This document shows, piece by piece, positions 8,436 through 16,154 of a stretch of DNA of 29,812 nt (within the stretch, counting starts at the first letter, position 1; each line of letters opens with the position of its first letter). Under the pieces are notes generated by a model that made no database searches, was not told where the DNA came from, and saw only the letters and a program-made list of their open reading frames with translations. Both the position numbers and the translations under genes were made by a program. This DNA is from JAQVUB01 sp033809415 (GTDB taxonomy: Bacteria; Verrucomicrobiota; Lentisphaeria; Oligosphaerales; Oligosphaeraceae), in assembly GCA_033809415.1 (NCBI GenBank), contig JAPXLT010000020.1:1-29812 (forward strand), in the 5' to 3' direction.

Positions 8436-9257
8436 TCATTTCACTTCATCAAAAACACGGACGTAGTCGACGATAAAATAGTCGGGCAACTGGGCTTCTT
8501 TCAAAAGCGGCGACGGCTGGTCACCACTTCGGTAGCCCATACATTCTGTTGAAATCAGAATGAACTGCTCACGCTGAGAGATTGGATATGGCTTAGTAAC
8601 ACGCCACGTTTCCTTGCCATCAACATAATAAACATATTCTTCTTTGTTCCACTCCAAGCCGAAGACATGAAAGTCATCAGGTGTCGCTTGGAGTTGGATC
8701 GGTTCAGGATGACAGCACTGGTGATCCTCAGAGTAGCCGCCCCAATGATTACAGTGCGAGATAATCCCGTCCCGCGTGAAATTCTCCATAATATCGACTT
8801 CAACGCCAGACACTTCGGCATCCGGCGTCGACCCGATGCACGGCGATTGCAGCCAGAAAGCCGCCCACCATCCTGGCTGTGTCGGCAATTTGCAGCGACA
8901 CTCGTAATAGCCGAATTTATGCATAAACTTCGGCTGCTCGAATTTCGCAATTGGCCAGTTGAACTTGCCCTTTTCAAAGCAGAAGCCCTTGCCCGGCCGG
9001 TCCAGATAATTGCTGCCAGTCTGCAAATGCGGAGAATAGAAATGGCCATTCTTCTTGATCAGTTTCAGCAGCAAATTTCCCTTGCCATCGAGTTCTGCGC
9101 CTTCTTCGGCAAAGGTTTCATGGCGCTGTTGCAGCAGATGTAGACGATAGCTCCACTTGCTCGAATCCAGAGTGTCCCCATCAAACTCATCATGCCACAC
9201 CATTTTCCACTGCTTGCCTTCCGGCAATAAACTTGGCACATGCTTTTCCTGAATCAT
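8436..9257 (-). CDS. GH16-family glycoside hydrolase (beta-glucanase/galactanase type)
   Basis: A 273-residue single-domain GH16 jelly-roll enzyme. The catalytic ExDxxE motif is at E153-V-D155-I-M-E158 (nucleophile and acid/base), preceded by the aromatic GWWAAFWLQ strand (129-137). The N-terminal FDGDTLDSSKW (25-35) and the C-terminal DYFIVDYVRVF motif (about residues 259-269) are typical. Family members cut beta-1,3 or beta-1,3-1,4 glucans or algal galactans such as agarose, carrageenan or porphyran; the sequence does not decide among these. There is no signal peptide, so it is predicted cytoplasmic, which is unusual because most GH16 enzymes are secreted. An AAGGG lies upstream of the ATG at 9257. 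It is a lone gene with repeat copy C just upstream. Confidence 0.88.
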   Translation of the reverse strand: MIQEKHVPSLLPEGKQWKMVWHDEFDGDTLDSSKWSYRLHLLQQRHETFAEEGAELDGKGNLLLKLIKKNGHFYSPHLQTGSNYLDRPGKGFCFEKGKFNWPIAKFEQPKFMHKFGYYECRCKLPTQPGWWAAFWLQSPCIGSTPDAEVSGVEVDIMENFTRDGIISHCNHWGGYSEDHQCCHPEPIQLQATPDDFHVFGLEWNKEEYVYYVDGKETWRVTKPYPISQREQFILISTECMGYRSGDQPSPLLKEAQLPDYFIVDYVRVFDEVK

Positions 9258-9313
9258 TGGAATTCCCTTCTTCTTGTGTGTTGCTAAAGTACGTAGACCC
9301 CATCCAAAAAGGA

Positions 9314-9436
9314 TTTTTTAACCACGAACCACACGAAAAGACACGAAAATTTTTATATTTGGGTTGTTGCTTCGACGGATAGCATGGCATGCGGTTTTAA
9401 AAGTGGCGCAACCGGGACGGACGCGCCACTTTTTAA
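9314..9436 (+). repeat. Interspersed repeat, type 1, copy C
   Basis: Reads TTTTTTAACCACGAACC, ACACGAAAAGACACGAAAAT, GGTTGTTGCTTCGACGGAT, GCGGTTTTAAAAGTGGCGC and then GCGCCACTTTTTAAAC. The end is a hairpin: AAAAGTGGCGC (9399-9409) against GCGCCACTTTT (9423-9433), 13-base loop, perfect 11-bp arms. It lies upstream of the GH16 start. Confidence 0.82.
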
Positions 9437-9580
9437 ACCTGCCCCCTCTTGCCTCCTCGTGCGCGGTAAGGGTGGTTTGCCCCTTGGTTAGGTAGGGCTT
9501 GGAAGCTGTCTGAATCACAGCGAAAAAATAGTGCCGCAAAAATGAATTTTCAAGCAGAATCATGAGGAATCATGCTTTTA

Positions 9581-9612
9581 TTTTTTGATTTTTTGATTTT
9601 TTGATTTTTTGA
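9581..9612 (+). repeat. Perfect tandem repeat (TTTTTTGA)x4
   Basis: Four exact copies of the 8-mer TTTTTTGA, 32 bases, directly preceded by TTTTA. It lies about 160 bases before the valS start and about 40 bases before the candidate promoter. Copy number of such a tract could vary by replication slippage. Confidence 0.9.
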
Positions 9613-9651
9613 ACAACGAAATGCACAAAAAAAACGAAAAAAATTACATGT

Positions 9652-9680
9652 TTGCTTTTCGGCTGACAAACCATTACATT
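9652..9680 (+). promoter_or_regulatory. Possible valS promoter
   Basis: TTGCTT (9652-9657), a 17-base spacer and TACATT (9675-9680). Each hexamer matches the housekeeping consensus at four positions. The spacing and the position 90 bases before the ATG are reasonable, but the match is modest. Confidence 0.35.
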
Positions 9681-9770
9681 TTGTTTTTTACTTTTGCGTG
9701 CAAGGTGGCGCTGTTTTTTGCCATGCTGCCTTGCAGCGGATTGATATTGTGACAGTGTGAAGGAGCATTC

Positions 9771-12449
9771 ATGAGCGAGCAGAATCTGGCCAAGGCATAC
9801 AATCCTGCCGAAGTGGAGAAGAAGTGGTATTCCACCTGGGAGAGCCGCGGGTATTTTCATGCCGACGTCAATAGCGGCAAGAAGCCGTATACGATCGTCA
9901 TCCCCCCACCCAATGTCACCGGCATGCTGACTCTGGGGCATGTGCTGAACAATACATTGCAGGATATCCTAATCCGCTTTGAAAAAATGCGTGGGCGGGA
10001 GACCTGCTGGGTTCCCGGCACCGATCATGCCGGCATTGCCACCCAGGCAAAAGTGGAAGCACAGCTGAAAAAGGAACAGAATCTGACCCGGCATGACCTC
10101 GGACGCGAAAAGTTCCTCGAACACATGTGGATCTGGAAAGAGAAATATGGCGGCACCATCATCCAGCAGCTGCGCACGATCGGCACCGCCTGTGACTGGG
10201 AACGGGAACGCTTCACCCTCGATGAGGGGCTCAGCGCCGCCGTCCAGGAAGTCTTTATCCGCCTTTACAACAAAGGTCTGATTTATAAAGGAAGCCGGAT
10301 GATCAACTGGTGCCCGAAATCCTGCACCGCCCTGTCGGATGAGGAAGTCATCTACAAAGAAGAGAAAGGGCACCTGTGGCATTTCCGCTATCCCTACAGC
10401 GACGGTTCGGGCTATGTGGTAGTGGCCACCACGCGTCCAGAAACGATGATGGGCGACACGGCGGTTGCAGTGCATCCGGAAGACCCGCGCTACAAGGACA
10501 AACTCGGCAAAACCCTCACGTTGCCCCTGGTAGGCCGTACAATGCCGCTAATCGCAGATGACTATGTGGACCCCGCTTTCGGTACCGGAGCGGTGAAGAT
10601 CACGCCCGCGCATGACCCCAACGACTACGAAGTCGGCCTGCGACACAATCTGGATATGCCGAATGTCATGAATGACGACGGCACGATGAATGCCGATGCA
10701 GGAGCGGATTTTGACGGCCTCGACCGCTATGCCGCCCGCAAGCTGGTCGTGGAGAAGCTCGAGGCACTCGGCCTGATCGAGAAAATCGAGGACTACGTAC
10801 ACCAAGTCGGCTACTCCGAACGCGGCAATGTCCCGGTCGAACCCCGCCTGTCCGAGCAGTGGTTCGTGAAAATGGCACCGCTGGCCGAACCGGCTTTGGC
10901 GGCAGTCAATGATGGGCGCATCCGCTTTCATCCGGAACGCTGGGTGAAGACCTACCGGCACTGGATGGAAAATATCAAGGACTGGTGCATCAGCCGCCAG
11001 CTCTGGTGGGGGCACCGCATCCCGGCTTATACCTGCAACCAGTGCGGCAAACTCCATGTCGCCCTCGATGCGCCGGAAAAATGCGAATGCGGGGCGTCAG
11101 CTTTCACGCAGGACCCCGATGTGCTCGATACCTGGTTCAGCTCCTGGCTGTGGCCGTTTTCAGTGTTCAGCTGGCCAGAGGAAACTGCCGAGCTGAAGCG
11201 CTTCTATCCGACGCAGAGCCTGGTCACCGGTCCGGACATCATTTTCTTCTGGGTTGCCCGCATGATCATGGCCGGTCTCGAGTTCATGGGCGACATCCCT
11301 TTCAGCGATGTCTACTTCACCTCGATCATCCGCGATGACCGGGGACGCAAAATGTCCAAAAGCCTGAATAATTCCCCGGACCCGATCGATGTGGTCAATC
11401 AGTACGGCGCCGATGCCTTGCGCTTCACCATAACCTACATCGCCCCAGTCGGGCAGGATATCCGCTACAGCAACGAGAAATGCGAACTCGGACGCAATTT
11501 TGCCAACAAGATCTGGAATGTCGTGCGTTTCCGCCTGAATCGCGGACAGGCAGTGCCAGATTGGCAGAACCTCGATGGACTCACCGCCGCAGACCTGCGT
11601 CCGGACGATCAGTGGATTATCGCCCGCCTGAACCGAGTGATCAAGATCGTAACCGACAACCTCGAACAATTCGGCTTCAATGACGCCGTTAAAAATCTCT
11701 ATGATTTCATCTGGAGTGAATTCTGCGACTGGTATCTCGAGTCCTGCAAATCCATCTTCAATGCCGAGAAGTCAGCGGACGGCACCCCGGCGGCATTGCG
11801 TGTTTTCGACTACTGCCTGTCGGTTTTCCTGCGCCTGCTGCATCCGTTCATGCCCTTTATCAGCGACGAACTCTACCACCAGATCGGCTTTGTTAGCGAA
11901 GATGACTCGATCATGCTGGCCGATTGGCCCAAGCCGCTCGACGAGGAACAGCTGGAAGCTCTGGGCGCCTGCGGCGACATTGTGTCTCTCAGCGAAGCGA
12001 AATTCGAACTGATCCGGGCTGTTCGCAACATCCGCGCCAACTACCAGATTTCCACCAGCCGCCCGATCAACGTCATCATCACACCGGCGACACCCGAGGC
12101 GGAGGCATTTCTGCAACGTGATCACGCGGCCTTGCAATCCCTGCTCAATGCCGGGGAACTGCATGTCGGTGAAAAGCCGGAAGGCCCCTGTGGCGTAGCG
12201 GTCAGCAACATCGGCACGGCATACGTTCCGCTGGCCGGCATGATCGACCTCGAGGCCGAAGTCGCCCGCCTGCGAAAACAGGAGAAAGAGGCTCTGCAGT
12301 ATATTGACAATGTCAAACGCAAGTTGGCCAACCCAAATTTTGTCGAACGAGCCCCTCAGGAAGTCGTCGACAGAGAACGTGCCAACATCTGTGAATCCGA
12401 AGAGAAACTAACCCGAATCCGTGAACAAATCGCCGTTTTCGGCAACTGA
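9771..12449 (+). CDS. valS: Valyl-tRNA synthetase
   Basis: An 892-residue class I aminoacyl-tRNA synthetase that charges tRNA-Val. The N-terminal PPPNVTGMLTLGH segment (about residues 46-58) carries the HIGH-type motif as TLGH. The connective editing domain follows (TTRPETMMGDTA, about residues 223-234), then the zinc-binding-like CNQCGK...CECG insert, the KMSKS motif at residues 527-531, an anticodon-binding domain and the C-terminal coiled-coil arm (about residues 825-890) typical of bacterial ValRS. Length is normal. AAGGAG stands just before the ATG. It forms a two-gene operon with the NifU-like gene 17 bases downstream. It is the clearest housekeeping gene in the window. Confidence 0.97.
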   Translation: MSEQNLAKAYNPAEVEKKWYSTWESRGYFHADVNSGKKPYTIVIPPPNVTGMLTLGHVLNNTLQDILIRFEKMRGRETCWVPGTDHAGIATQAKVEAQLKKEQNLTRHDLGREKFLEHMWIWKEKYGGTIIQQLRTIGTACDWERERFTLDEGLSAAVQEVFIRLYNKGLIYKGSRMINWCPKSCTALSDEEVIYKEEKGHLWHFRYPYSDGSGYVVVATTRPETMMGDTAVAVHPEDPRYKDKLGKTLTLPLVGRTMPLIADDYVDPAFGTGAVKITPAHDPNDYEVGLRHNLDMPNVMNDDGTMNADAGADFDGLDRYAARKLVVEKLEALGLIEKIEDYVHQVGYSERGNVPVEPRLSEQWFVKMAPLAEPALAAVNDGRIRFHPERWVKTYRHWMENIKDWCISRQLWWGHRIPAYTCNQCGKLHVALDAPEKCECGASAFTQDPDVLDTWFSSWLWPFSVFSWPEETAELKRFYPTQSLVTGPDIIFFWVARMIMAGLEFMGDIPFSDVYFTSIIRDDRGRKMSKSLNNSPDPIDVVNQYGADALRFTITYIAPVGQDIRYSNEKCELGRNFANKIWNVVRFRLNRGQAVPDWQNLDGLTAADLRPDDQWIIARLNRVIKIVTDNLEQFGFNDAVKNLYDFIWSEFCDWYLESCKSIFNAEKSADGTPAALRVFDYCLSVFLRLLHPFMPFISDELYHQIGFVSEDDSIMLADWPKPLDEEQLEALGACGDIVSLSEAKFELIRAVRNIRANYQISTSRPINVIITPATPEAEAFLQRDHAALQSLLNAGELHVGEKPEGPCGVAVSNIGTAYVPLAGMIDLEAEVARLRKQEKEALQYIDNVKRKLANPNFVERAPQEVVDRERANICESEEKLTRIREQIAVFGN

Positions 12450-12466
12450 CAAAAGGAGAAAAAACC

Positions 12467-12688
12467 ATGGAAGCAAAGATCAAAGAACTTCTCGAAGCTC
12501 TGCGCGTCAATCTGCAGAACGACGGCGGCGACTTGGAACTGGTCAAAATTGAAGGCAACAACGTGTTCCTGAAACTGAAAGGCGCCTGTGGCACCTGCCC
12601 TCATGCCCAGATGACCCTCAAACAGGGCATCGAGCGCATCCTCAAAGAACAGATCAGCAAAGACATCACCGTCGAACGCGTCATGTAA
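12467..12688 (+). CDS. NifU-like C-terminal-domain protein (Fe-S scaffold)
   Basis: A 73-residue protein consisting only of the NifU C-terminal domain. The cluster-binding CxxC is at C41-G-T-C44, followed by PHAQMTLKQGIE as in Nfu/NifU-C proteins. The N-terminal half has the LRVNLQNDGGDLELV helix-turn typical of the family (usually LRPxLxxDGGDVEL). It would carry or transfer Fe-S clusters as a homodimer. AAAAGGAG lies about eight bases before the ATG. It follows valS closely and is probably co-transcribed. Such stand-alone domains are common. Confidence 0.9.
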   Translation: MEAKIKELLEALRVNLQNDGGDLELVKIEGNNVFLKLKGACGTCPHAQMTLKQGIERILKEQISKDITVERVM

Positions 12689-12721
12689 ACTGAACAACAG
12701 CTCGCTGCTGAACAACAAACG

Positions 12722-12801
12722 CCCCCTTGGCGTCCTTGGCGTCCTTGGCGGTTAGTTCCTCTTCATTGGAACCGCCAAGGACGCCAAGAGCGCCAAGGGG
12801 G
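12722..12801. terminator. Long hairpin made of GCCAAGGAC-type repeats, likely two-way terminator
   Basis: The left arm at 12722-12753 and right arm at 12770-12801 are inverted copies, 30 of 32 positions matching, with a 16-base loop. Each arm is built from a 9-nt unit (CTTGGCGTC / GCCAAGGAC). It lies between the convergent ends of the valS operon and the GH20 gene, so it would form a strong stem in either transcript. The same unit begins the window at 1-15. Confidence 0.75.
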
Positions 12802-12803
12802 TA

Positions 12804-12833
12804 TCTTTTCGTTTGGTTCGTTGTTAAAAAATA
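12804..12833 (-). repeat. Short TTAAC(C/A)ACGAA repeat end, copy F
   Basis: The plus strand reads CTTTTCGTTTGGTTCGTTG followed by TTAAAAAATAG, matching the outer end shared by the other interspersed repeats. Only this end is present, joined directly to the GCCAAGGAC hairpin. Confidence 0.6.
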
Positions 12834-12854
12834 GTTTTTGTGTGCCTTCTCGGG

Positions 12855-14327
12855 TCAATCCTGATATGGCGTAGGATTGATCTGATACTGGACGCTGCCG
12901 AATTGAATGTATTTTTTCGCATCCATATCGCAGTCAATCTCCCTTAAATGCCGATTAAGATATTCACGGTAAACGACATCGTTTTCGGGTGCCCAGTTCG
13001 GATGCCATACGGCATTAGCCGACACGACGAAGAGCGTATCCATGCGGTGGGAACCCCGATACCAGTTCCAAGTCGTCTCGAGCATTCCGAAAAGTTTTTC
13101 CCGTTTGGCGAGTTCTCCGAGGCTTTTGACGCCCCGTCTTTCCAGCCATGGGCAGACCAGCACATCGAAGCCCGCCTGCTTGAAGAAATACGACGTTGGC
13201 CAGTCCGGCTCTTTGCCGTCTTTTTCCGGATATCCATACTGCCAGTCACAAATCACCACATCCTTCGGCAGTTCTTTATACAGTTCGCCAAGGCCATTTT
13301 CGGAATGTCCGCAAACGGTATAGCCATTCCAGCGGGGGTCGTCCCAGTTCAGCAGCATGTCATGCCACATCATGACACGTGTCCTACGCTCCGCAAACAG
13401 GGAATGGAAATACAACAGGTGCGCTTTCAGCTTCTCCGGATAATTTTCCCGGCAAATCGAGCAACTCCCCGCATTGTATGCTTCATCACAGCCAATATGG
13501 AAAAAAGGCGGCTTGTCGAAAAGGTCATGCAATTCGATTGCCAATTCCGTCAAATACTGCCGTGCGCACGGATTGGTGATGCACCATGTCCATCCATCCG
13601 GCTCAAAAAGCGGGGCGTATTCAGGGTGCCGGTTCAATAGCATATGTTTGCCGGTACCGCAACGGGAAGACGTTGCATGTCCGAATAAATTCAACTGAGG
13701 AATCAACGTCAACCCGAGGCTTGCCGCCAATTTGACCAGGCGTGCCATTTCCGCCTTATCAACCGCGAACTCGTCCCAGCAGAATTCCGGATGCGACTCG
13801 AGGCGGATCATGCCCCAGGATTCAATGACGGCGTAATTGAATTTGTAATATGCCGCCAGGCGAATGTTCTTCTCGATCTCCCAGACCGGAGTTTCTGGGA
13901 ACCAGCACAGATGAATGCCGCGAAAAGCCAGGGCGGGTTCGTCCTCGATGACAACGGGCGGCAGCAGCCAGCAGGTGGATTTGAGCACGCCACGTTCGGA
14001 CTCGGCCAGCTGGCGCATGGTCTTGAACGCATTGCGGATGCCGTTCAGGTCGGAAGCGACAACCTCGCAATTTTCTGCCTTCACCTGCAACCGGTATCCA
14101 TCCTCGACGCCCCCGTCCCCGCCAGCCTGAAAGGAGAACGCCGGCTTGATCTTCCAATACGCATTGCAGGTGTCATACAAAACGGCTGACAATTCCGCTT
14201 CCGCCATCGGGGAAATGACGGTGATGGGGCAGCCATCCGTCAGCTTGAACATTTCTCCGGATACGCATTCAATCTGCCGTGGGGCTGGAATGATTCGTGA
14301 CGAGACAAATTTTTCCTTGCTGCTCAT
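12855..14327 (-). CDS. GH20-family hexosaminidase-like hydrolase with GH20b domain
   Basis: A 490-residue protein. The N-terminal GH20b-like domain (about residues 10-130, IIPAPRQIE near its start) leads into the TIM barrel, entered by VVIEDEPALAFRGIHLCW. The GH20 catalytic signature is HIGCDE at residues 277-282, with D281-E282 as catalytic pair; a CxxC (SCSICR) follows, as in the other GH20 gene. The expected reaction is release of terminal N-acetylhexosamine. No signal peptide, so cytoplasmic. I chose the ATG at 14327, which has AAGGAG ten bases upstream; an upstream start would add 25 residues overlapping the preceding gene. It is the last gene of the five-gene minus-strand operon, 28 bases after the oxidoreductase. 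Confidence 0.83.
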   Translation of the reverse strand: MSSKEKFVSSRIIPAPRQIECVSGEMFKLTDGCPITVISPMAEAELSAVLYDTCNAYWKIKPAFSFQAGGDGGVEDGYRLQVKAENCEVVASDLNGIRNAFKTMRQLAESERGVLKSTCWLLPPVVIEDEPALAFRGIHLCWFPETPVWEIEKNIRLAAYYKFNYAVIESWGMIRLESHPEFCWDEFAVDKAEMARLVKLAASLGLTLIPQLNLFGHATSSRCGTGKHMLLNRHPEYAPLFEPDGWTWCITNPCARQYLTELAIELHDLFDKPPFFHIGCDEAYNAGSCSICRENYPEKLKAHLLYFHSLFAERRTRVMMWHDMLLNWDDPRWNGYTVCGHSENGLGELYKELPKDVVICDWQYGYPEKDGKEPDWPTSYFFKQAGFDVLVCPWLERRGVKSLGELAKREKLFGMLETTWNWYRGSHRMDTLFVVSANAVWHPNWAPENDVVYREYLNRHLREIDCDMDAKKYIQFGSVQYQINPTPYQD

Positions 14328-14355
14328 AATCTCCAAACTCCTTGCATGACTTGTG

Positions 14356-15432
14356 TTAGAATGTGATTGCTTTTCCCTTTGCGATGCTGTCGTAACAGGC
14401 ATTCATGGCCTCGATGGTATGCCGATGCCACTTCAGGTTGATTTTCGGCTGCTTGTGGTTTCGGATGCAATCGACGAATTCATCGATCAGTCCAACCCAT
14501 TCATCAAAGTAGGTGTACTGCACGGTATATCGGTCGTTGGGTGCGCCATTGTGATAGACATTCGGGCCAAAGCAGTCACACTGGATCATCCCCTTTTCAC
14601 CGGTTATCGTGACATTGACTTCCATGCGTTTCGGAAAAACCTCCCAACCAGGCGCTGGCACCTTGAGCCGTTCCTCCATGCGCGACCAGGATGGATCTAA
14701 CAGAAAAGCCGTGCCGTCCTTCATCTTTCCGGCGGCCAGAAGCATGTCCTCGACCTCGAGCTCTGGTCGCAAATTCGGGGCGACCTGGGCGAAGACACTG
14801 GCAAAATCCGACCCGGTCAGCCAGCGGATCAGATCAAAGATGTGCGGATGGTCGCACAATGCCCCGCCACGGAAACGGGAGTCCCCGGAGGACAAAGGCA
14901 CCCGGCTGCCATAGCTGGCCTCCGGTACGCCCTGCCAAGGGAAGGCCCAGACCGGTGACAGCGTGATATTGGTCGCCTGCACCGACAGGATTTTGCCGAG
15001 AGTTCCGTCGGCAATCAGCTTCTGAAGCCGCTTAACTACCGGATTGTAGTGCATTTCCAGCTCGATCTGGCAAACGACACCGGCTTTCTCGACCAGTTCG
15101 ATCATCGCATCGTATTCGACCATGTCGAAGGTCGGAATTTTCATCGAGAGGATATGGATTCCGCGTTCGGCGCAGAACTTCATCTGCTCGAAATGCCGGT
15201 TGTTCGCCGAAGCCAGCACGATCGCCTCGATATCAGGGTGTTCCGCAAGCATGGCGGCTGCATCAAGATAGCAGGGCACTCCGGTGTTGTAGAGGGCATA
15301 GACCTTTTTCGCCTCTTCATCCTCCGCGCAGGAAGCAACCCAGTCAAGTTTCTTGTTCTCGAGCAGTGTTTGATAATATTTCCGGGTATGCCCATGGGTC
15401 ATGCCCATCATTGCAATTTTTACAGGTTTCAT
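14356..15432 (-). CDS. Gfo/Idh/MocA-family oxidoreductase
   Basis: A 358-residue protein with an N-terminal Rossmann domain (residues 1-120) and a C-terminal alpha/beta substrate domain. The nucleotide-binding loop reads GMTHGHT instead of the usual GxGxxG, and the EKP motif appears as SMKIPT with the lysine kept. The GGALCDHPHIFDLIRWLTG motif in the second domain carries the expected Asp and His. It probably oxidises or epimerises a sugar or sugar derivative with NAD(P). The ATG at 15432 has GAGG six bases upstream; an in-frame TTG four codons earlier is less likely. It begins eight bases after the stop of the Rossmann-less relative. The altered glycine loop raises doubt about cofactor preference. 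Confidence 0.87.
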   Translation of the reverse strand: MKPVKIAMMGMTHGHTRKYYQTLLENKKLDWVASCAEDEEAKKVYALYNTGVPCYLDAAAMLAEHPDIEAIVLASANNRHFEQMKFCAERGIHILSMKIPTFDMVEYDAMIELVEKAGVVCQIELEMHYNPVVKRLQKLIADGTLGKILSVQATNITLSPVWAFPWQGVPEASYGSRVPLSSGDSRFRGGALCDHPHIFDLIRWLTGSDFASVFAQVAPNLRPELEVEDMLLAAGKMKDGTAFLLDPSWSRMEERLKVPAPGWEVFPKRMEVNVTITGEKGMIQCDCFGPNVYHNGAPNDRYTVQYTYFDEWVGLIDEFVDCIRNHKQPKINLKWHRHTIEAMNACYDSIAKGKAITF

Positions 15433-15440
15433 TGTCTTCC

Positions 15441-16154
15441 TCAAAAAGTTACCGGGGTTCCTGACAGTGCACTATCGAGTGCGGTCTCTGCCTGACGCAG
15501 TGACACAACTGCAGCCTGGTTCCAACGTGCGGCAAGTGACGGATTCGAGAGCACTGCGAAAGCCGCACGCACCGTCCAGATGGCTTCGTCAGACAATCCG
15601 AACAGCTCGGTGTCCACATCGGTATACGTCGCAGTGCCGTCTTCATTCCACACATAAATCGAATGTTGCGGGACTTGCGTATCGACGACGCGATCCGAAG
15701 CAACACCTCGACGGGCAATGATTTCATGACGGTCAAGCAAAGGAGTGCCAGCGGGGAGTCCGCAGCTACACTCGATGCAACCGGACATCCCGTTCGCCAG
15801 GCGGAAAATCACATTGCAAACCCGCTTTCCATCGCCAGCCGCAAAGAGCCCGGAGACTTCGCTGCCTGACAGAAACGCGACCAAGTCCAGCTCGCCCGCC
15901 AGCATTTTCCGCAAATCCCCATTCGGGCGGAAGGCGGCGAAACGGAAGGTGGAAATTCCTTCGAGCGTCTTGCCGTCGATGATTTTTTTCAATTCGACGA
16001 AGCGCCTTTCCACCCGGTGCGGCAGCAGATCGACTTTTTTGCCATCCGGGGGAAGCAGTTGAAAGTATTCCGGACCCTTGGCAATCAAGCCGGGGCCGAC
16101 ACCGTACTTGTCGCGCAGGAAATCCAGCGCTGAATTCATTTGTTTGATGATCAT
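15441..16154 (-). CDS. Gfo/Idh/MocA-like protein lacking the Rossmann domain
   Basis: A 237-residue protein resembling only the C-terminal half of Gfo/Idh/MocA oxidoreductases. Visible are ELDLVAFLSGSEV (about residues 88-100), the strand pattern of the substrate domain, and the final VRAAFAVLSNPSLAARWNQA...SALSGTPVTF tail common in the family. No glycine-rich nucleotide loop and no EKP motif are present, and no such sequence lies upstream, since the preceding SIS gene occupies that space. Its start codon overlaps the SIS stop codon by one base, so the pair is translationally coupled. It may be a non-catalytic partner or oligomerisation subunit of the full-length oxidoreductase next to it. 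The family call rests on pattern recognition. Confidence 0.6.
   Translation of the reverse strand: MIIKQMNSALDFLRDKYGVGPGLIAKGPEYFQLLPPDGKKVDLLPHRVERRFVELKKIIDGKTLEGISTFRFAAFRPNGDLRKMLAGELDLVAFLSGSEVSGLFAAGDGKRVCNVIFRLANGMSGCIECSCGLPAGTPLLDRHEIIARRGVASDRVVDTQVPQHSIYVWNEDGTATYTDVDTELFGLSDEAIWTVRAAFAVLSNPSLAARWNQAAVVSLRQAETALDSALSGTPVTF

Larger units (their letters stand above)
9258..9770. other. Gap with repeat copy C, T-rich tandem repeat and valS leader
   Basis: About 510 bases without a gene. From left to right it holds the start region of the GH16 gene, repeat copy C (9314-9436), a perfect 8-bp tandem repeat (9581-9612), a possible valS promoter (9652-9680) and an imperfect leader hairpin, TGCAAGG at 9699-9705 with CCTTGCA at 9729-9735. 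No tRNA-like T-box signature was recognised in the leader. Confidence 0.5.

Noticed and set aside
9699..9735. T-box type leader before valS
   Set aside because: The imperfect hairpin lacks a recognisable T-box sequence and specifier loop, and T-boxes are not expected in this phylum.
12722..12801. Possible CRISPR-like repeat array
   Set aside because: Units are 9 nt, contiguous and palindromically arranged, with no spacers and no cas genes.
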